From DASSUW01 sp963849695 (lineage in GTDB: Bacteria > Actinomycetota > Thermoleophilia > Solirubrobacterales > Solirubrobacteraceae): a stretch of DNA of 64,000 nucleotides. A program made the translations under genes and the position numbers. Shown one piece after another: positions 7,238-15,798 of the stretch (the first letter of the stretch is position 1; each line of letters starts with the position of its first letter). The stretch covers positions 62,001-126,000 of the forward strand of contig CAWKIT010000004.1 in assembly GCA_963849695.1 (NCBI GenBank). The letters are read 5' to 3'. Under the pieces are notes generated by a model. It saw only the letters and a program-made list of their open reading frames with translations, did not search any database and was not told the DNA's origin.

Positions 7238-8412
7238 GCGGCGCGCACTCCGGCCCGGAACTTCGGCAGCGTCATCACCACCGTGGTGCCCCGCCCGCTG
7301 TTGGATTCCACCTGCAGTCCGTAGCCCTCGCCGAACGTCGACTGCAGCCGGCCGTGCACGTTGCCGAGGCCGATCCCGGGGCCCTGGCCGGCCAGCGCAT
7401 CGCGGGCGCGCTCGGGGTCGATCCCCTCGCCGTCGTCGGACACGCGCAGCGCGACGTCGTTGCCGAGGTCGATGCCCTCGATCGCCACCAGGCCGCCTTC
7501 GGGCTGGCGCTCGACCCCGTGCCGGACCGCGTTCTCCACCAGCGGCTGGAGCGAGAGCACGGGCAGCACCGCCTGGAGCACCTCGGGGTCGACCTGCACG
7601 CGCACCTTCAGCCGCTCGCCGAAGCGCGCCTGCTCGAGCCGCAGGTACTTCTCCACGTAGCGCAGCTCGTCGGCCACGGTCACGTACGCGTGCTGCCGCG
7701 CGAACGCGTAGCGGATGAACTCCGCGAACTCGGTCAGCAGCTCACGCGCCTCCTCCGGCCGCGAGTGGATGAAGGAGGCGACGGCGGCGAGCGCGTTGTA
7801 GATGAAGTGCGGCGAGATCTGGGCGCGCAGCGCGCGCAGCTCGGCGCGCGCGAGCCGCTCGCCCTGCGCCTCCATCTCGCTCAGCTCGACCATCGCCGAC
7901 ACCAGCGCCGCGGCCTCGCCCACCACGCGGGTCTCCTCGAGCCGCAACCGGCCGGGGCGGTCGTAGAGCGCCACCAGCGCCCCGACACGCCGGTTGCGGA
8001 CGGTCAGCGGCGCCACGATCGCCGACCGCAGCGGGCAGCCCGGCTGCTCGCAGTGCAGCCGCGGCTCGACCCGCACGCGGTCGTCGCGCACGTCGCCGAC
8101 GAGCGGCTCCAGCGGGTCGCCCGGCCGGTGGTGCTCGGCCCCGGCCCCGTCGAACGCCAGCAGCCGCTCGCCGTCCGCCAGCGCGATCGCGCCGGCACCG
8201 ACCAGCACGCGCAGGTGCGGCGCCGCCGGCTGGGCGCTCTCCGTCGTGAGGCCTCGCCGCAGGTGCGGCAGCAGCGACGTGGCGGCGTGGACCGCGGCCT
8301 GCATCGCCGAGCTCGACGGGTCCTGCACCCGCGGCGCGCGCACGAGTCGCCAGCCCGCGGCCAGCGAGGCCGCGAGCGCCAGTCCCAGGACCACTCCCAG
8401 CGCGACGTCCAC
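7234..8412 (-). CDS. LytS-type sensor histidine kinase
   Basis: About 392 residues. It has one N-terminal membrane helix (about 3-20), a GAF-like sensory region (about 60-180) with a CEQPGCPLR motif, a His_kinase domain with AQISPHFIYNALAAV (His about 202), and an HATPase domain (LSLQPLVENAVRHGVE; VSDDGEGIDPERARD; GIGLGNVHGRL). Unlike BtsS or YpdA it lacks a multi-helix 5TM-LYT sensor. GTG at 8412 is chosen because residues encoded further upstream (TTNGVCGTTNGARTP) come from the operator repeats. The partner regulator follows with overlap. Confidence 0.85.
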   Translation of the reverse strand: MDVALGVVLGLALAASLAAGWRLVRAPRVQDPSSSAMQAAVHAATSLLPHLRRGLTTESAQPAAPHLRVLVGAGAIALADGERLLAFDGAGAEHHRPGDPLEPLVGDVRDDRVRVEPRLHCEQPGCPLRSAIVAPLTVRNRRVGALVALYDRPGRLRLEETRVVGEAAALVSAMVELSEMEAQGERLARAELRALRAQISPHFIYNALAAVASFIHSRPEEARELLTEFAEFIRYAFARQHAYVTVADELRYVEKYLRLEQARFGERLKVRVQVDPEVLQAVLPVLSLQPLVENAVRHGVERQPEGGLVAIEGIDLGNDVALRVSDDGEGIDPERARDALAGQGPGIGLGNVHGRLQSTFGEGYGLQVESNSGRGTTVVMTLPKFRAGVRAA

Positions 8413-8454
8413 CCTCGCCGCCGAGCATAGTCCCGTCGCGCGGGGCGTACGAGC

Positions 8455-8489
8455 GCCGTTCGTCGTGCCACAGACACCGTTCGTCGTGC
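8455..8489. promoter_or_regulatory. Putative LytTR operator: direct repeat of CCGTTCGTCGTGC
   Basis: CCGTTCGTCGTGC occurs at 8456-8468 and again at 8477-8489. The 9-bp cores GCCGTTCGT (8455-8463) and ACCGTTCGT (8476-8484) are 12 bp apart and match the published LytTR consensus pattern [TA][AC][CA]GTTN[AT][TG] at 7 and 8 of 9 positions. The site lies between the kinase start (8412) and the divergent permease operon (8582), and the only LytTR regulator visible in this window is encoded next door. Confidence 0.7.
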
Positions 8490-8581
8490 AGATCGACCTT
8501 TGAGCGATTCCGCACAAAGCGTCTCTGGAACCGGGAATACGACCCGCGGCGGATTACGAACCTTCGAAGCGAGGAGACAGG

Positions 8582-8950
8582 ATGGGGGAGCCGACGCACG
8601 ACTGGGAGCGCATCGAGCGCTCGCCGGAGTTCCAGGAGCTCGTCCGCAAGCGGCGCTCGTTCGTGCTGCCCGCGACGGTCTTCTTTCTCAGCTACTACAT
8701 GGGCTTCATCCTGCTGACCGGCTACGCCGAGGACTTCATGGCGTCATCGGTCTACGAGGGCCTGACCGTGGGGTACTGCCTGGCGCTGACGCAGTTCGTG
8801 ATGGTGTTCGTGCTCGGGATCTGGTACCTGCGCAAGTCCGACCGCGAGTACGACCCGCTCGCACACCGAGTCGTCGAGATGGCCGAGGGCGGCGAGCTCG
8901 AGCCCGGGCGGTTCGAGCGTGAGCGCGTCGAGAAGGAGGCGCAGCGATGA
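8582..8950 (+). CDS. DUF485-family membrane partner of acetate permease
   Basis: 122 residues. The N-terminal WERIERSPEFQELVRKRRSF segment and two membrane helices (VLPATVFFLSYYMGFILLTG and YCLALTQFVMVFVLGIWYL) are the standard DUF485 pattern, as in YjcH beside ActP in E. coli. A good ribosome binding site (GAGGAGA) precedes ATG 8582. The stop overlaps the permease start by four bases. The C-terminal tail is charged and cytosolic. It is the first gene downstream of the putative LytTR operator. Confidence 0.9.
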   Translation: MGEPTHDWERIERSPEFQELVRKRRSFVLPATVFFLSYYMGFILLTGYAEDFMASSVYEGLTVGYCLALTQFVMVFVLGIWYLRKSDREYDPLAHRVVEMAEGGELEPGRFERERVEKEAQR

Positions 8951-10575
8951 GCCTGTTCGCAGCCATCAACGTCGAGGCGGTCGTGATCTTCGCGATCGTC
9001 CTCTCGGTCACCCTCGGCATCACCTACTGGGCGTCCAAGCGCGCGTCCAGCGCCGTCGGCTTCTACGCCGCCGGTCGCCAGATCACCGGCGTGCAGAACG
9101 GCCTGGCGATCTCCGGCGACTACCTGTCGGCAGCGTCGTTCCTCGGCATCGCCGGCCTGATCATGCTCTACGGGTTCGACGGGTTCCTGTACTCGATCGG
9201 ATTTCTCGTCGCCTTCCTCACCGTGATGTTCCTGCTCGCCGAGCGCATGCGCAACGCGGGCAAGTTCACGATCGCGGACGTGCTCGCGTTCCGGCTGCGG
9301 GAGCGGCCCGCGCGGACCGCGTCCGCGATCGGGACGCTGGCCGTCGTCGCCTTCTACCTGATCGCGCAGATGGTGGGCGCGGGCGTGCTGATCCAGGCGC
9401 TCGTGGGCATCAGCTTCACGCCCGCGGTCATCCTCACCGGCATCTTCATGCTCTGCTACGTGGTCTTCGGCGGCATGGTCGCCACCACATGGGTGCAGAT
9501 CATCAAGGCCGTGCTGCTGATGACCGGCATCACCGTGATGTCGATCTTCGTGCTGGGCAAGGTCGGCTTCAACCCGATCGAGCTGTTCAACCGCGCCGAG
9601 TCGAACACGGGCCCGGAGACCACGTTCTCGCTCGGCCCGGGCACGTTCCTCGCCTCACCGATCGACACCGTGTCGCTCGGCCTCGCGCTCGTGCTCGGCA
9701 CCGCCGGGCTTCCGCACATCCTGATGCGGTTCTTCACCGTGCCGAACGCCAAGGCGGCGCGCAGCTCGGTGGTGTGGGCGATGTTCCTGATCGGGTTCTT
9801 CTACCTGCTCACCACGTTCATCGGCTTCGGGGCGCGCGCGTTCCTGGGCGAGGCGGGCGTCGCGGCCGCCGGCACCGGCGGCAACCTGGCGGCGCCGAAC
9901 CTCGCTGAGTTCCTCGGCGGCGGCGCGGGCACGTTCGGCGGCGACCTGTTCCTGGCCGTGATCGCGGGCGTGGCGTTCGCGACGATCCTCGCGGTCGTCG
10001 CCGGCCTCGTGCTGTCGGCCTCGGCGGCGGTGTCGCACGACGTGTGGTCGAACATCATCCGCAAGGGCAAGGAGTCCGAGCACGAGGAGGTCGTGGTCGC
10101 CAAGATCGCGGCGCTCTCGATCGGCGGCATTGCGATCCTCGTGGCCGTGATCGGCGGCTCGGGCCTGAACGTCTCGTTCATGGTCGGCCTCGCCTTCGCG
10201 GTCGCCGCCAGCGCCAACTTCCCGGCGCTGCTGATGGCGCTCACGTGGCCGCGCTTCAACACCGCCGGCGCCGTGACCGGCGTGCTGTTCGGCGTGATCA
10301 GCTCGATCGCGCTCGTGATCGTGTCGCCGAAGGTGTGGCCGGGAGCGGACACCGTCACCGGCTCGCCGCTCGGCTGGGAGCTCGCGAACCCGGGCATCAT
10401 CTCGATCCCGCTCGGCTTCTTCGGCTGCTGGCTGGGAACCGTGCTCAGCACCGAGCACGGCGCCGAGCACACGTACCACGAGCTCTATGTCCGCTCGGAG
10501 ACCGGGCTGGGAGCGGAGAAGGCTCTGGGCGCGGAGACGACTCCGGGAGCGGAGAAGGCTCTGGTCGGTCACTAG
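8947..10575 (+). CDS. actP: Cation/acetate symporter, ActP family
   Basis: 542 residues, about 13 membrane segments. Signatures: AISGDYLSAASFLGIAGLIM (about 56-75), MVGAGVLIQALVGI, GGMVATTWVQIIKAVLLMTG and GTAGLPHILMRFFTVPNAK, all typical of ActP/MctP sodium-solute symporters that take up acetate and related acids. It follows its DUF485 subunit with a four-base overlap and precedes acetyl-CoA synthetase by 72 bases. The C-terminal tail has a duplicated GAEKAL motif from a DNA repeat (10509-10564). Substrate is inferred from family and context. Confidence 0.92.
   Translation: MSLFAAINVEAVVIFAIVLSVTLGITYWASKRASSAVGFYAAGRQITGVQNGLAISGDYLSAASFLGIAGLIMLYGFDGFLYSIGFLVAFLTVMFLLAERMRNAGKFTIADVLAFRLRERPARTASAIGTLAVVAFYLIAQMVGAGVLIQALVGISFTPAVILTGIFMLCYVVFGGMVATTWVQIIKAVLLMTGITVMSIFVLGKVGFNPIELFNRAESNTGPETTFSLGPGTFLASPIDTVSLGLALVLGTAGLPHILMRFFTVPNAKAARSSVVWAMFLIGFFYLLTTFIGFGARAFLGEAGVAAAGTGGNLAAPNLAEFLGGGAGTFGGDLFLAVIAGVAFATILAVVAGLVLSASAAVSHDVWSNIIRKGKESEHEEVVVAKIAALSIGGIAILVAVIGGSGLNVSFMVGLAFAVAASANFPALLMALTWPRFNTAGAVTGVLFGVISSIALVIVSPKVWPGADTVTGSPLGWELANPGIISIPLGFFGCWLGTVLSTEHGAEHTYHELYVRSETGLGAEKALGAETTPGAEKALVGH
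10509..10564 (+). repeat. 20-bp direct repeat in the symporter tail
   Basis: GGGAGCGGAGAAGGCTCTGG occurs at 10509-10528 and 10545-10564, 36 bases apart, so it preserves the reading frame and repeats GAEKAL in the cytosolic tail of the permease. It looks like a recent tandem expansion. Confidence 0.7.
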
Positions 10576-10647
10576 ACCGCCAAGGGGGTACAAATGGGGG
10601 CGGCGGCCGAGCGGTCGCCGCCCCTGACGTTTGAAGAGGAGAGAGAG

Positions 10648-12618
10648 ATGGCTGAAGCGACGCTGGAGTCCCAGCTCGAGGAGCTGCTCGACCAGGAGAC
10701 CTTTTCACCTTCGAGCGAGTTCGCCTCGCACGCCGTCATCTCCGATCCCGAGATCCACGAGAAGGCGAACAGCGACCCGGAGGGGTTCTGGGCCGAGCAG
10801 GCGGAGACGCTCGACTGGGCGCAGAAGTGGGACCAGGTGCTCGACTGGTCGAACCCCCCGTTCGCCAAGTGGTTCGTCGGCGGCAAGCTGAACGTCGCCT
10901 ACAACTGCGTCGACCGCCACGTCGAGGCCGGCCGCGGCGACCGCGTCGCGTTCCACTGGCGCGGCGAGGACGGCGAGGAGCGCGACGTCACGTACGCGGA
11001 CCTGCACCGCGACGTCCAGCGTTGCGCCAACGCGCTCAAGGAGCGCGGGATCGGCCCCGGCGACGTGGTGGGGATCTTCCTGCCGATGATCCCCGAGGTG
11101 GCGGTGGCGATGCTCGCCTGCGCGCGCATCGGGGCGCCCCACAACGTCGTCTTCGGCGGGTTCTCGGTGGAGTCGGTCAAGGAGCGCATGGAGTTCTCCG
11201 AGGCGAAGGCGCTGATCACCGTCGACGGCGCCCGCCGCAAGGGCAAGACGGCGCCGATCAAGCAGCAGGTCGACGAGGTGATGGGCGGCCTCGACCAGCT
11301 CGAGACGATCATCGTCGTCAAGCACACCGGGGCCGAGTGCTCGATGCAGGAGAGCCGCGACTTCTGGTGGCACACCGTGCTCGAGGCCGCGGGCGACGAG
11401 TGCCCGGCCGAGCCGTTCGATGCCGAGCACCCGCTCTACATCCTCTACACGAGCGGCTCGACGGCGAAGCCGAAGGGCATCCTGCACACCACCGGCGGCT
11501 ACCTCACGCAGGTGGCGTGGACGCACAGGAACGTCTTCGACCTCAAGCCCGACGAGGACGTCTACTGGTGCTCGGCCGACGTCGGCTGGGTGACCGGGCA
11601 CTCGTACATCGTCTACGGGCCGCTGGCCAACGGCTGCACGTCGGTGATGTACGAGGGCGCGCCCGACTACCCGGACAAGGACATCTGGTGGGAGCTGGTC
11701 GCGCGCTACAAGGTCACGCTCTTCTACACCGCGCCGACCGCGATCCGCGCCTGCATCAAGTGGGGCGCCGAGTATCCGGGCCGGCATGACCTCTCCACGC
11801 TGCGGCTGCTCGGCACGGTCGGCGAGCCGATCAACCCGAAGGCCTGGCTCTGGTACCACAAGGTGATCGGCTCGGACCGCTGCCCGATCGTCGACACGTG
11901 GTGGCAGACCGAGACCGGCGCGATCATGATCACCACCCTGCCGGGGATCCAGGACACGAAGCCCGGCAGCGCCGGCATGCCGTTGCCGGGGATCGAAGCG
12001 GCGGTGCTCGACCGCGAGGGCGAGGACGCGGGCACCGACCAGGGCTTCCTCGTGCTGCGCAAGCCGTGGCCGTCGATGCTGCGGACGCTCTACAAGGAGG
12101 AGGACCGCTTCGTCGACACCTACTGGTCCAAGTACGGCAAGGACGTCTACTTCGTGAGTGACGCGGCGCGGCGCGACGAGGACGGCTACCTCTGGATCAT
12201 CGGGCGCGTCGACGACGTCATCAACGTGTCCGGCCACCGGCTCTCGACCGCCGAGGTGGAGTCGGCGATCGTCTCTCACGAGCGCGTGGCCGAGGCGGCG
12301 GTGATCGGCCAGCAGGACGAGGACACCGGCCAGGCGATCACGGCGTTCGTGACGCTCTCGGGGATCGACGGCGACGGCGACGACGCGCTGGTGGCCGACA
12401 TCCGCGAGCACGTCGCCAAGCGGATCGGCAAGCTGGCGCGGCCGAAGCGCATCATCTGGGCCGACGACCTGCCGAAGACGCGCTCCGGCAAGATCATGCG
12501 CCGGCTGCTGCGCGACATCGCCGAGGGCCGCGAGCTGGGCGACGTGACCACGCTCCGCGACCCCGACGTGATGTCGCAGCTCGAGGGGAAGATCAAGGAG
12601 CGGCAGGACGAAGGGTAA
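10648..12618 (+). CDS. acsA: Acetyl-CoA synthetase (AMP-forming)
   Basis: 656 residues, full length for AcsA. It converts acetate, ATP and CoA to acetyl-CoA in the cytosol. Motifs: ILYTSGSTAKPKGILHTTGG (P-loop), DTWWQTETG, IGRVDDVINVSGHR (hinge), and PKTRSGKIMRR, whose lysine is the usual regulatory acetylation site. ATG 10648 is preceded by a strong GAAGAGGAGAGAGAG ribosome site; an earlier in-frame start at 10594 lacks homology. It sits directly behind the acetate permease, so uptake and activation are linked. Confidence 0.96.
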   Translation: MAEATLESQLEELLDQETFSPSSEFASHAVISDPEIHEKANSDPEGFWAEQAETLDWAQKWDQVLDWSNPPFAKWFVGGKLNVAYNCVDRHVEAGRGDRVAFHWRGEDGEERDVTYADLHRDVQRCANALKERGIGPGDVVGIFLPMIPEVAVAMLACARIGAPHNVVFGGFSVESVKERMEFSEAKALITVDGARRKGKTAPIKQQVDEVMGGLDQLETIIVVKHTGAECSMQESRDFWWHTVLEAAGDECPAEPFDAEHPLYILYTSGSTAKPKGILHTTGGYLTQVAWTHRNVFDLKPDEDVYWCSADVGWVTGHSYIVYGPLANGCTSVMYEGAPDYPDKDIWWELVARYKVTLFYTAPTAIRACIKWGAEYPGRHDLSTLRLLGTVGEPINPKAWLWYHKVIGSDRCPIVDTWWQTETGAIMITTLPGIQDTKPGSAGMPLPGIEAAVLDREGEDAGTDQGFLVLRKPWPSMLRTLYKEEDRFVDTYWSKYGKDVYFVSDAARRDEDGYLWIIGRVDDVINVSGHRLSTAEVESAIVSHERVAEAAVIGQQDEDTGQAITAFVTLSGIDGDGDDALVADIREHVAKRIGKLARPKRIIWADDLPKTRSGKIMRRLLRDIAEGRELGDVTTLRDPDVMSQLEGKIKERQDEG

Positions 12619-12703
12619 CGTCGCCCGCAGGTCGCCGGGTGGGGTTTCCGGCGACCGGAGGGCGAAACTCTACTTCCAGGACACCGGCGGCGCGGGACCG
12701 CCG

Positions 12704-13444
12704 GTGCTCCTCATCATGGGGCTGGGCATGAACGCCACGGGGTGGTGGCGGACGATCCCCGCGCTGGAAGGCTTCCGCGTCATCGCCTTCGACAACCGCG
12801 GAGTCGGGCGGTCGGAGCGCGTCCCGGGGCCGTACACGGCGGCCGAGATGGCCGACGACGCCGTCTCGGTGCTGGACGAGGCGGGCGTCGACGCCGCGCA
12901 TGTCTACGGCATCTCGCTCGGCGGGATGATCGCCCAGGAGGTCGCGCTTCGGCACCCTGACCGCGTGCGGGCGCTGGTGCTCGGCGCCACGACCGCCGGG
13001 GGCGCGAACCTCGTGCCCGCGGAGGAGGCGGTCAACGCCTTCGTGCGCCTGCGCGCCCAGATGACCGCCGAGCACGCGGTCTGGGCGTCGGTGCCGATCA
13101 ACTACGCCCGCCGCACGCGACTGGAGGGCGGCGCCCGCATCGCCGAGGACATCGCGCAGCGCCTGCGCTTCCCGGTCGAGCCGGAGTACTACTCGGCGCA
13201 GCTCGCCGCCGCGCAGGGCCATGACGCCCGCGTCCAGGACATCCGCGCGCCGACGCTCGTCGTCCACGGCGCCGAGGACGTGCTCATCCCGCCGGCCAAC
13301 GGCGAGCGGCTCGCCGAGCTCATCCCCGGCGCCGAGCTGTCGCAGTGGCCCGGCGCGGCGCACCTGTACTTCACCGACGAGCCCGAAGTGGATCGCTATG
13401 TGGCCGCGTGGCTCAGCGAGCGGTCCAGCCCAGGTCCATCGTGA
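12704..13444 (+). CDS. Alpha/beta hydrolase, 5' end uncertain
   Basis: At least 246 residues with the alpha/beta-hydrolase core: the LLIMGLGMNATGWWRTIPAL oxyanion-hole region, FDNRGVGRSE, nucleophile elbow YGISLGGMIAQEVALRHP (Ser in GISLGG), acid loop LVVHGAEDVLIPPANGE and the catalytic His in WPGAAHLYF. Similarity seems to start earlier (AKLYFQDTGGAGPP at 12662-12703), but no ATG, GTG or TTG lies in that frame before the acs stop, so either the start is GTG 12704 or the 5' end is damaged. Its last 32 bases overlap the end of the convergent SDR gene. Confidence 0.82.
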   Translation: MLLIMGLGMNATGWWRTIPALEGFRVIAFDNRGVGRSERVPGPYTAAEMADDAVSVLDEAGVDAAHVYGISLGGMIAQEVALRHPDRVRALVLGATTAGGANLVPAEEAVNAFVRLRAQMTAEHAVWASVPINYARRTRLEGGARIAEDIAQRLRFPVEPEYYSAQLAAAQGHDARVQDIRAPTLVVHGAEDVLIPPANGERLAELIPGAELSQWPGAAHLYFTDEPEVDRYVAAWLSERSSPGPS

Positions 13445-14151
13445 CCGCGGCGCCGCTGAAGGCGCGCCCGCCGGGCCCGAGCAGGTAGGCGACGGTGTCG
13501 GCCACCTCGCGCGGGCTCGAGGAGCTCCTTGACGGCCTGCGGGGCGAGGATCACCTCCTCGAGCACGCGCTCCTCCGGCATCCCGTGCGCCTCGGCCTGG
13601 GCGGCGATCTGGCTCTCCACCAGCGGGGTGCGGACGTAGGAGGGGCAGACCGCGGTGGCGCGGATGCCGTGCTCGGCGCCCTCGAGCGCGAGCGTCTTGA
13701 CCAGCCCGAGCAGGCCGTGCTTGGCCGACACGTAGGCGGCCTTGAACGGCGAGGCGACGAGCCCGTGCACGGAGGCGATGGCCACGAAGCGCCCGTCGCC
13801 GGACTCCCGCAGCGCCGGCCAGGCGGCGCGCGCGAGCAGGAAGGGGCTCGTGAGCAGCAGCGCGACCATCGCGTCCCAGCGCTCCTCCGGGAACTCCTCC
13901 ACCGGCGCCACGTGCTGGAAGCCGGCGTTCGGGATCACGGTGTCGAGCCGGCCGAAGCGCTCGAGGGCGGCGGCGATCGCGTCCTGGTTGCCCTCGCGGG
14001 TCTCGAGGTCGGCCGCGAACGGGGTGCCGGGGCCGTCCGGGTCCGGCTCGAGGTCGACCGCGAGCACCTGGGCGCCGTCGTCTTGCAGCCGCTCGGCGAT
14101 CGCGCGGCCGATCCCGCTCGCCGCCCCGGTGACCACCGCTGCCCGCGCCAT
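13413..14151 (-). CDS. SDR dehydrogenase, 3-hydroxybutyrate dehydrogenase-like, frame broken near 13512
   Basis: From ATG 14151: nucleotide motif VVTGAASGIGRAIAERL (about 6-22), ETREGNQDAI, VIPNAGFQHVAPVEEFPEER, and the active-site YVSAKHG. The frame breaks after VKELLEP. In the next frame the expected C-terminus EVADTVAYLLGPGGRAFSGA ending in DLGWTAR is intact, with TGA at 13413. One extra base around 13509-13515 accounts for it. The enzyme likely oxidises (R)-3-hydroxybutyrate to acetoacetate with NAD, consistent with short-chain-acid metabolism nearby. Family is certain, substrate is probable. Confidence 0.8.
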
Positions 14152-14234
14152 CGCCGTCAGTCTTCCAGTTCGGCGACCGCGCGAAGGTCCGGCGCCCCCT
14201 CAGTATCGTCAGCCTGGACGAAGAGGAGGAGAGC

Positions 14235-15798
14235 ATGACGCTTGAGGTCGGATCGTACGAGGAAGCCGTCGCCACGCACGAGTGGCGCGTTCCCGAGCGC
14301 TACAACATCGCCGCCGACTGCTGCGACAAGCACCCGCCCGACAAGCTGGCGATGATCCACGAGGACTTCGAGGGCGCGGTGCGCGAGGTGCGCTGGGGCG
14401 AGCTCCAGGAGTGGTCGAACCGCTTCGCGAACGTCCTGCGCGCCCACGGCGTCGAGCGCGGCGACCGCGTGGCGATGCTGCTGCCGCCGACCCCCGAGAC
14501 CGCCGCCGCCTTCTTCGGCACCTGGAAGGCGGGCGCGATCCTGCTCTCGATGTCGGTGCTGTACGGCGACGAGGGGATCGCGCATCGGGTGCGCGACTCC
14601 GAGCCGAAGGTGCTGCTCACCAACGAGGCGAACGCCGGCCGCGTCGAGGCCGAGCAGGTGCTGGTGCTCGACGACGAGCTGCTGGCGTCCGGTGACCCGG
14701 CGTTCGAGGCGGTCGACACGGCGGCCGACGACCCTGCCCAGCTCTACTACTCGTCCGGCACCACCGGGCTCGCCAAGGGGATCCTGCACGCCCACCGCTA
14801 CGTGCTCGCGCACGAGGAGTTCATCTACTGCCACGAGGTGCAGGACGGGGAGCTGTTCCACGGCATGGGCGAGTGGGCGTGGGCGGCCGGGATCGCGCCG
14901 CTGCTCGGGCCGTGGCGGTTCGGCGCCGTGCAGCTCGTCTACCAGCGCCAGGGCGGCTTCGACCCGCACAAGCAGCTCGACTTCCTGTCGCGGCACGAGG
15001 CGAGCAACGTCTTCACGACGCCGACCGCGATGCGCTCGATGATGTCGATCTCCGACGCCGGGACGCGCTACCCGCAGAAGTTCCGCCGCGTGTGCTCGGC
15101 GGGCGAGCCGCTGAACCCGGAGGCGATCCGCTGGTTCCGCGAGCAGTACGGGCTCACGGTGCTCGACTTCTACGGGCTCACCGAGTCCTATCCCGCTGGT
15201 CGCCAACTATCCGTTCATGGAGGTCCGCGAGGGCTCGATGGGCAAGCCGATGCCGGGCTGGGACGTCGCGATCCTCGACGAGGACGAGAACCCGGTGCCG
15301 CAGGGCGAGCGCGGCGAGATCTGCCTGCGCGCGCGGTCGAACCCGCACTATCCGCTCGGCTACTGGCGCAACGAGGAGGAGTCGAAGGAGACGTTCGGCG
15401 GCGAGTGGTTCCACTCGAAGGACGCCGCGCGCCTCGACGAGGACGGCTACGTCTGGTACGAGGGCCGCGCCGACGACGTGATCATCGCCGCGGGCTACCG
15501 GATCGGGCCGTTCGAGGTCGAGTCGGCGTGCCTGGAGCACGAGGCGGTCGCGGAGGCGGCGGCGGTGGCGTCGCCCGACGAGCGGCGCGGCAACGTGGTG
15601 AAGGCGTTCATCGTGCTCGCCTCCGGCCACTCCGCCTCCGACGAGCTGGTCGCGGACATCCAGCGGTTCGTGCGCGAGCGGCTGTCGGCGTACGCCTACC
15701 CGCGCCGGATCGAGTTCGTCGACGACCTGCCGAAGACGCTCACCGGCAAGATCCGCCGGATCGAGCTGCGCCAGAAGGAGATCGAATCGGCGCAGTGA
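14235..15798 (+). CDS. Acyl-CoA synthetase (AMP-forming, medium-chain/aryl type), frame broken near 15190
   Basis: From ATG 14235, behind a GAAGAGGAGGAGAG ribosome site: residues 1-318 include P-loop YYSSGTTGLAKGILHAHRY and the adenylate motif DFYGLTESYP. The protein then continues in the +1 frame as PLVANYPFMEVREGSMGKPM, then WYEGRADDVIIAAGYRIGPF and PKTLTGKIRRIELR to the stop at 15798. An extra C in TATCCCGCT (about 15188-15192) explains the break. The order and SSGTT motif fit the acyl/benzoate-CoA ligase branch of ANL enzymes rather than AcsA. The downstream gene overlaps by GTGA. Confidence 0.85.
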
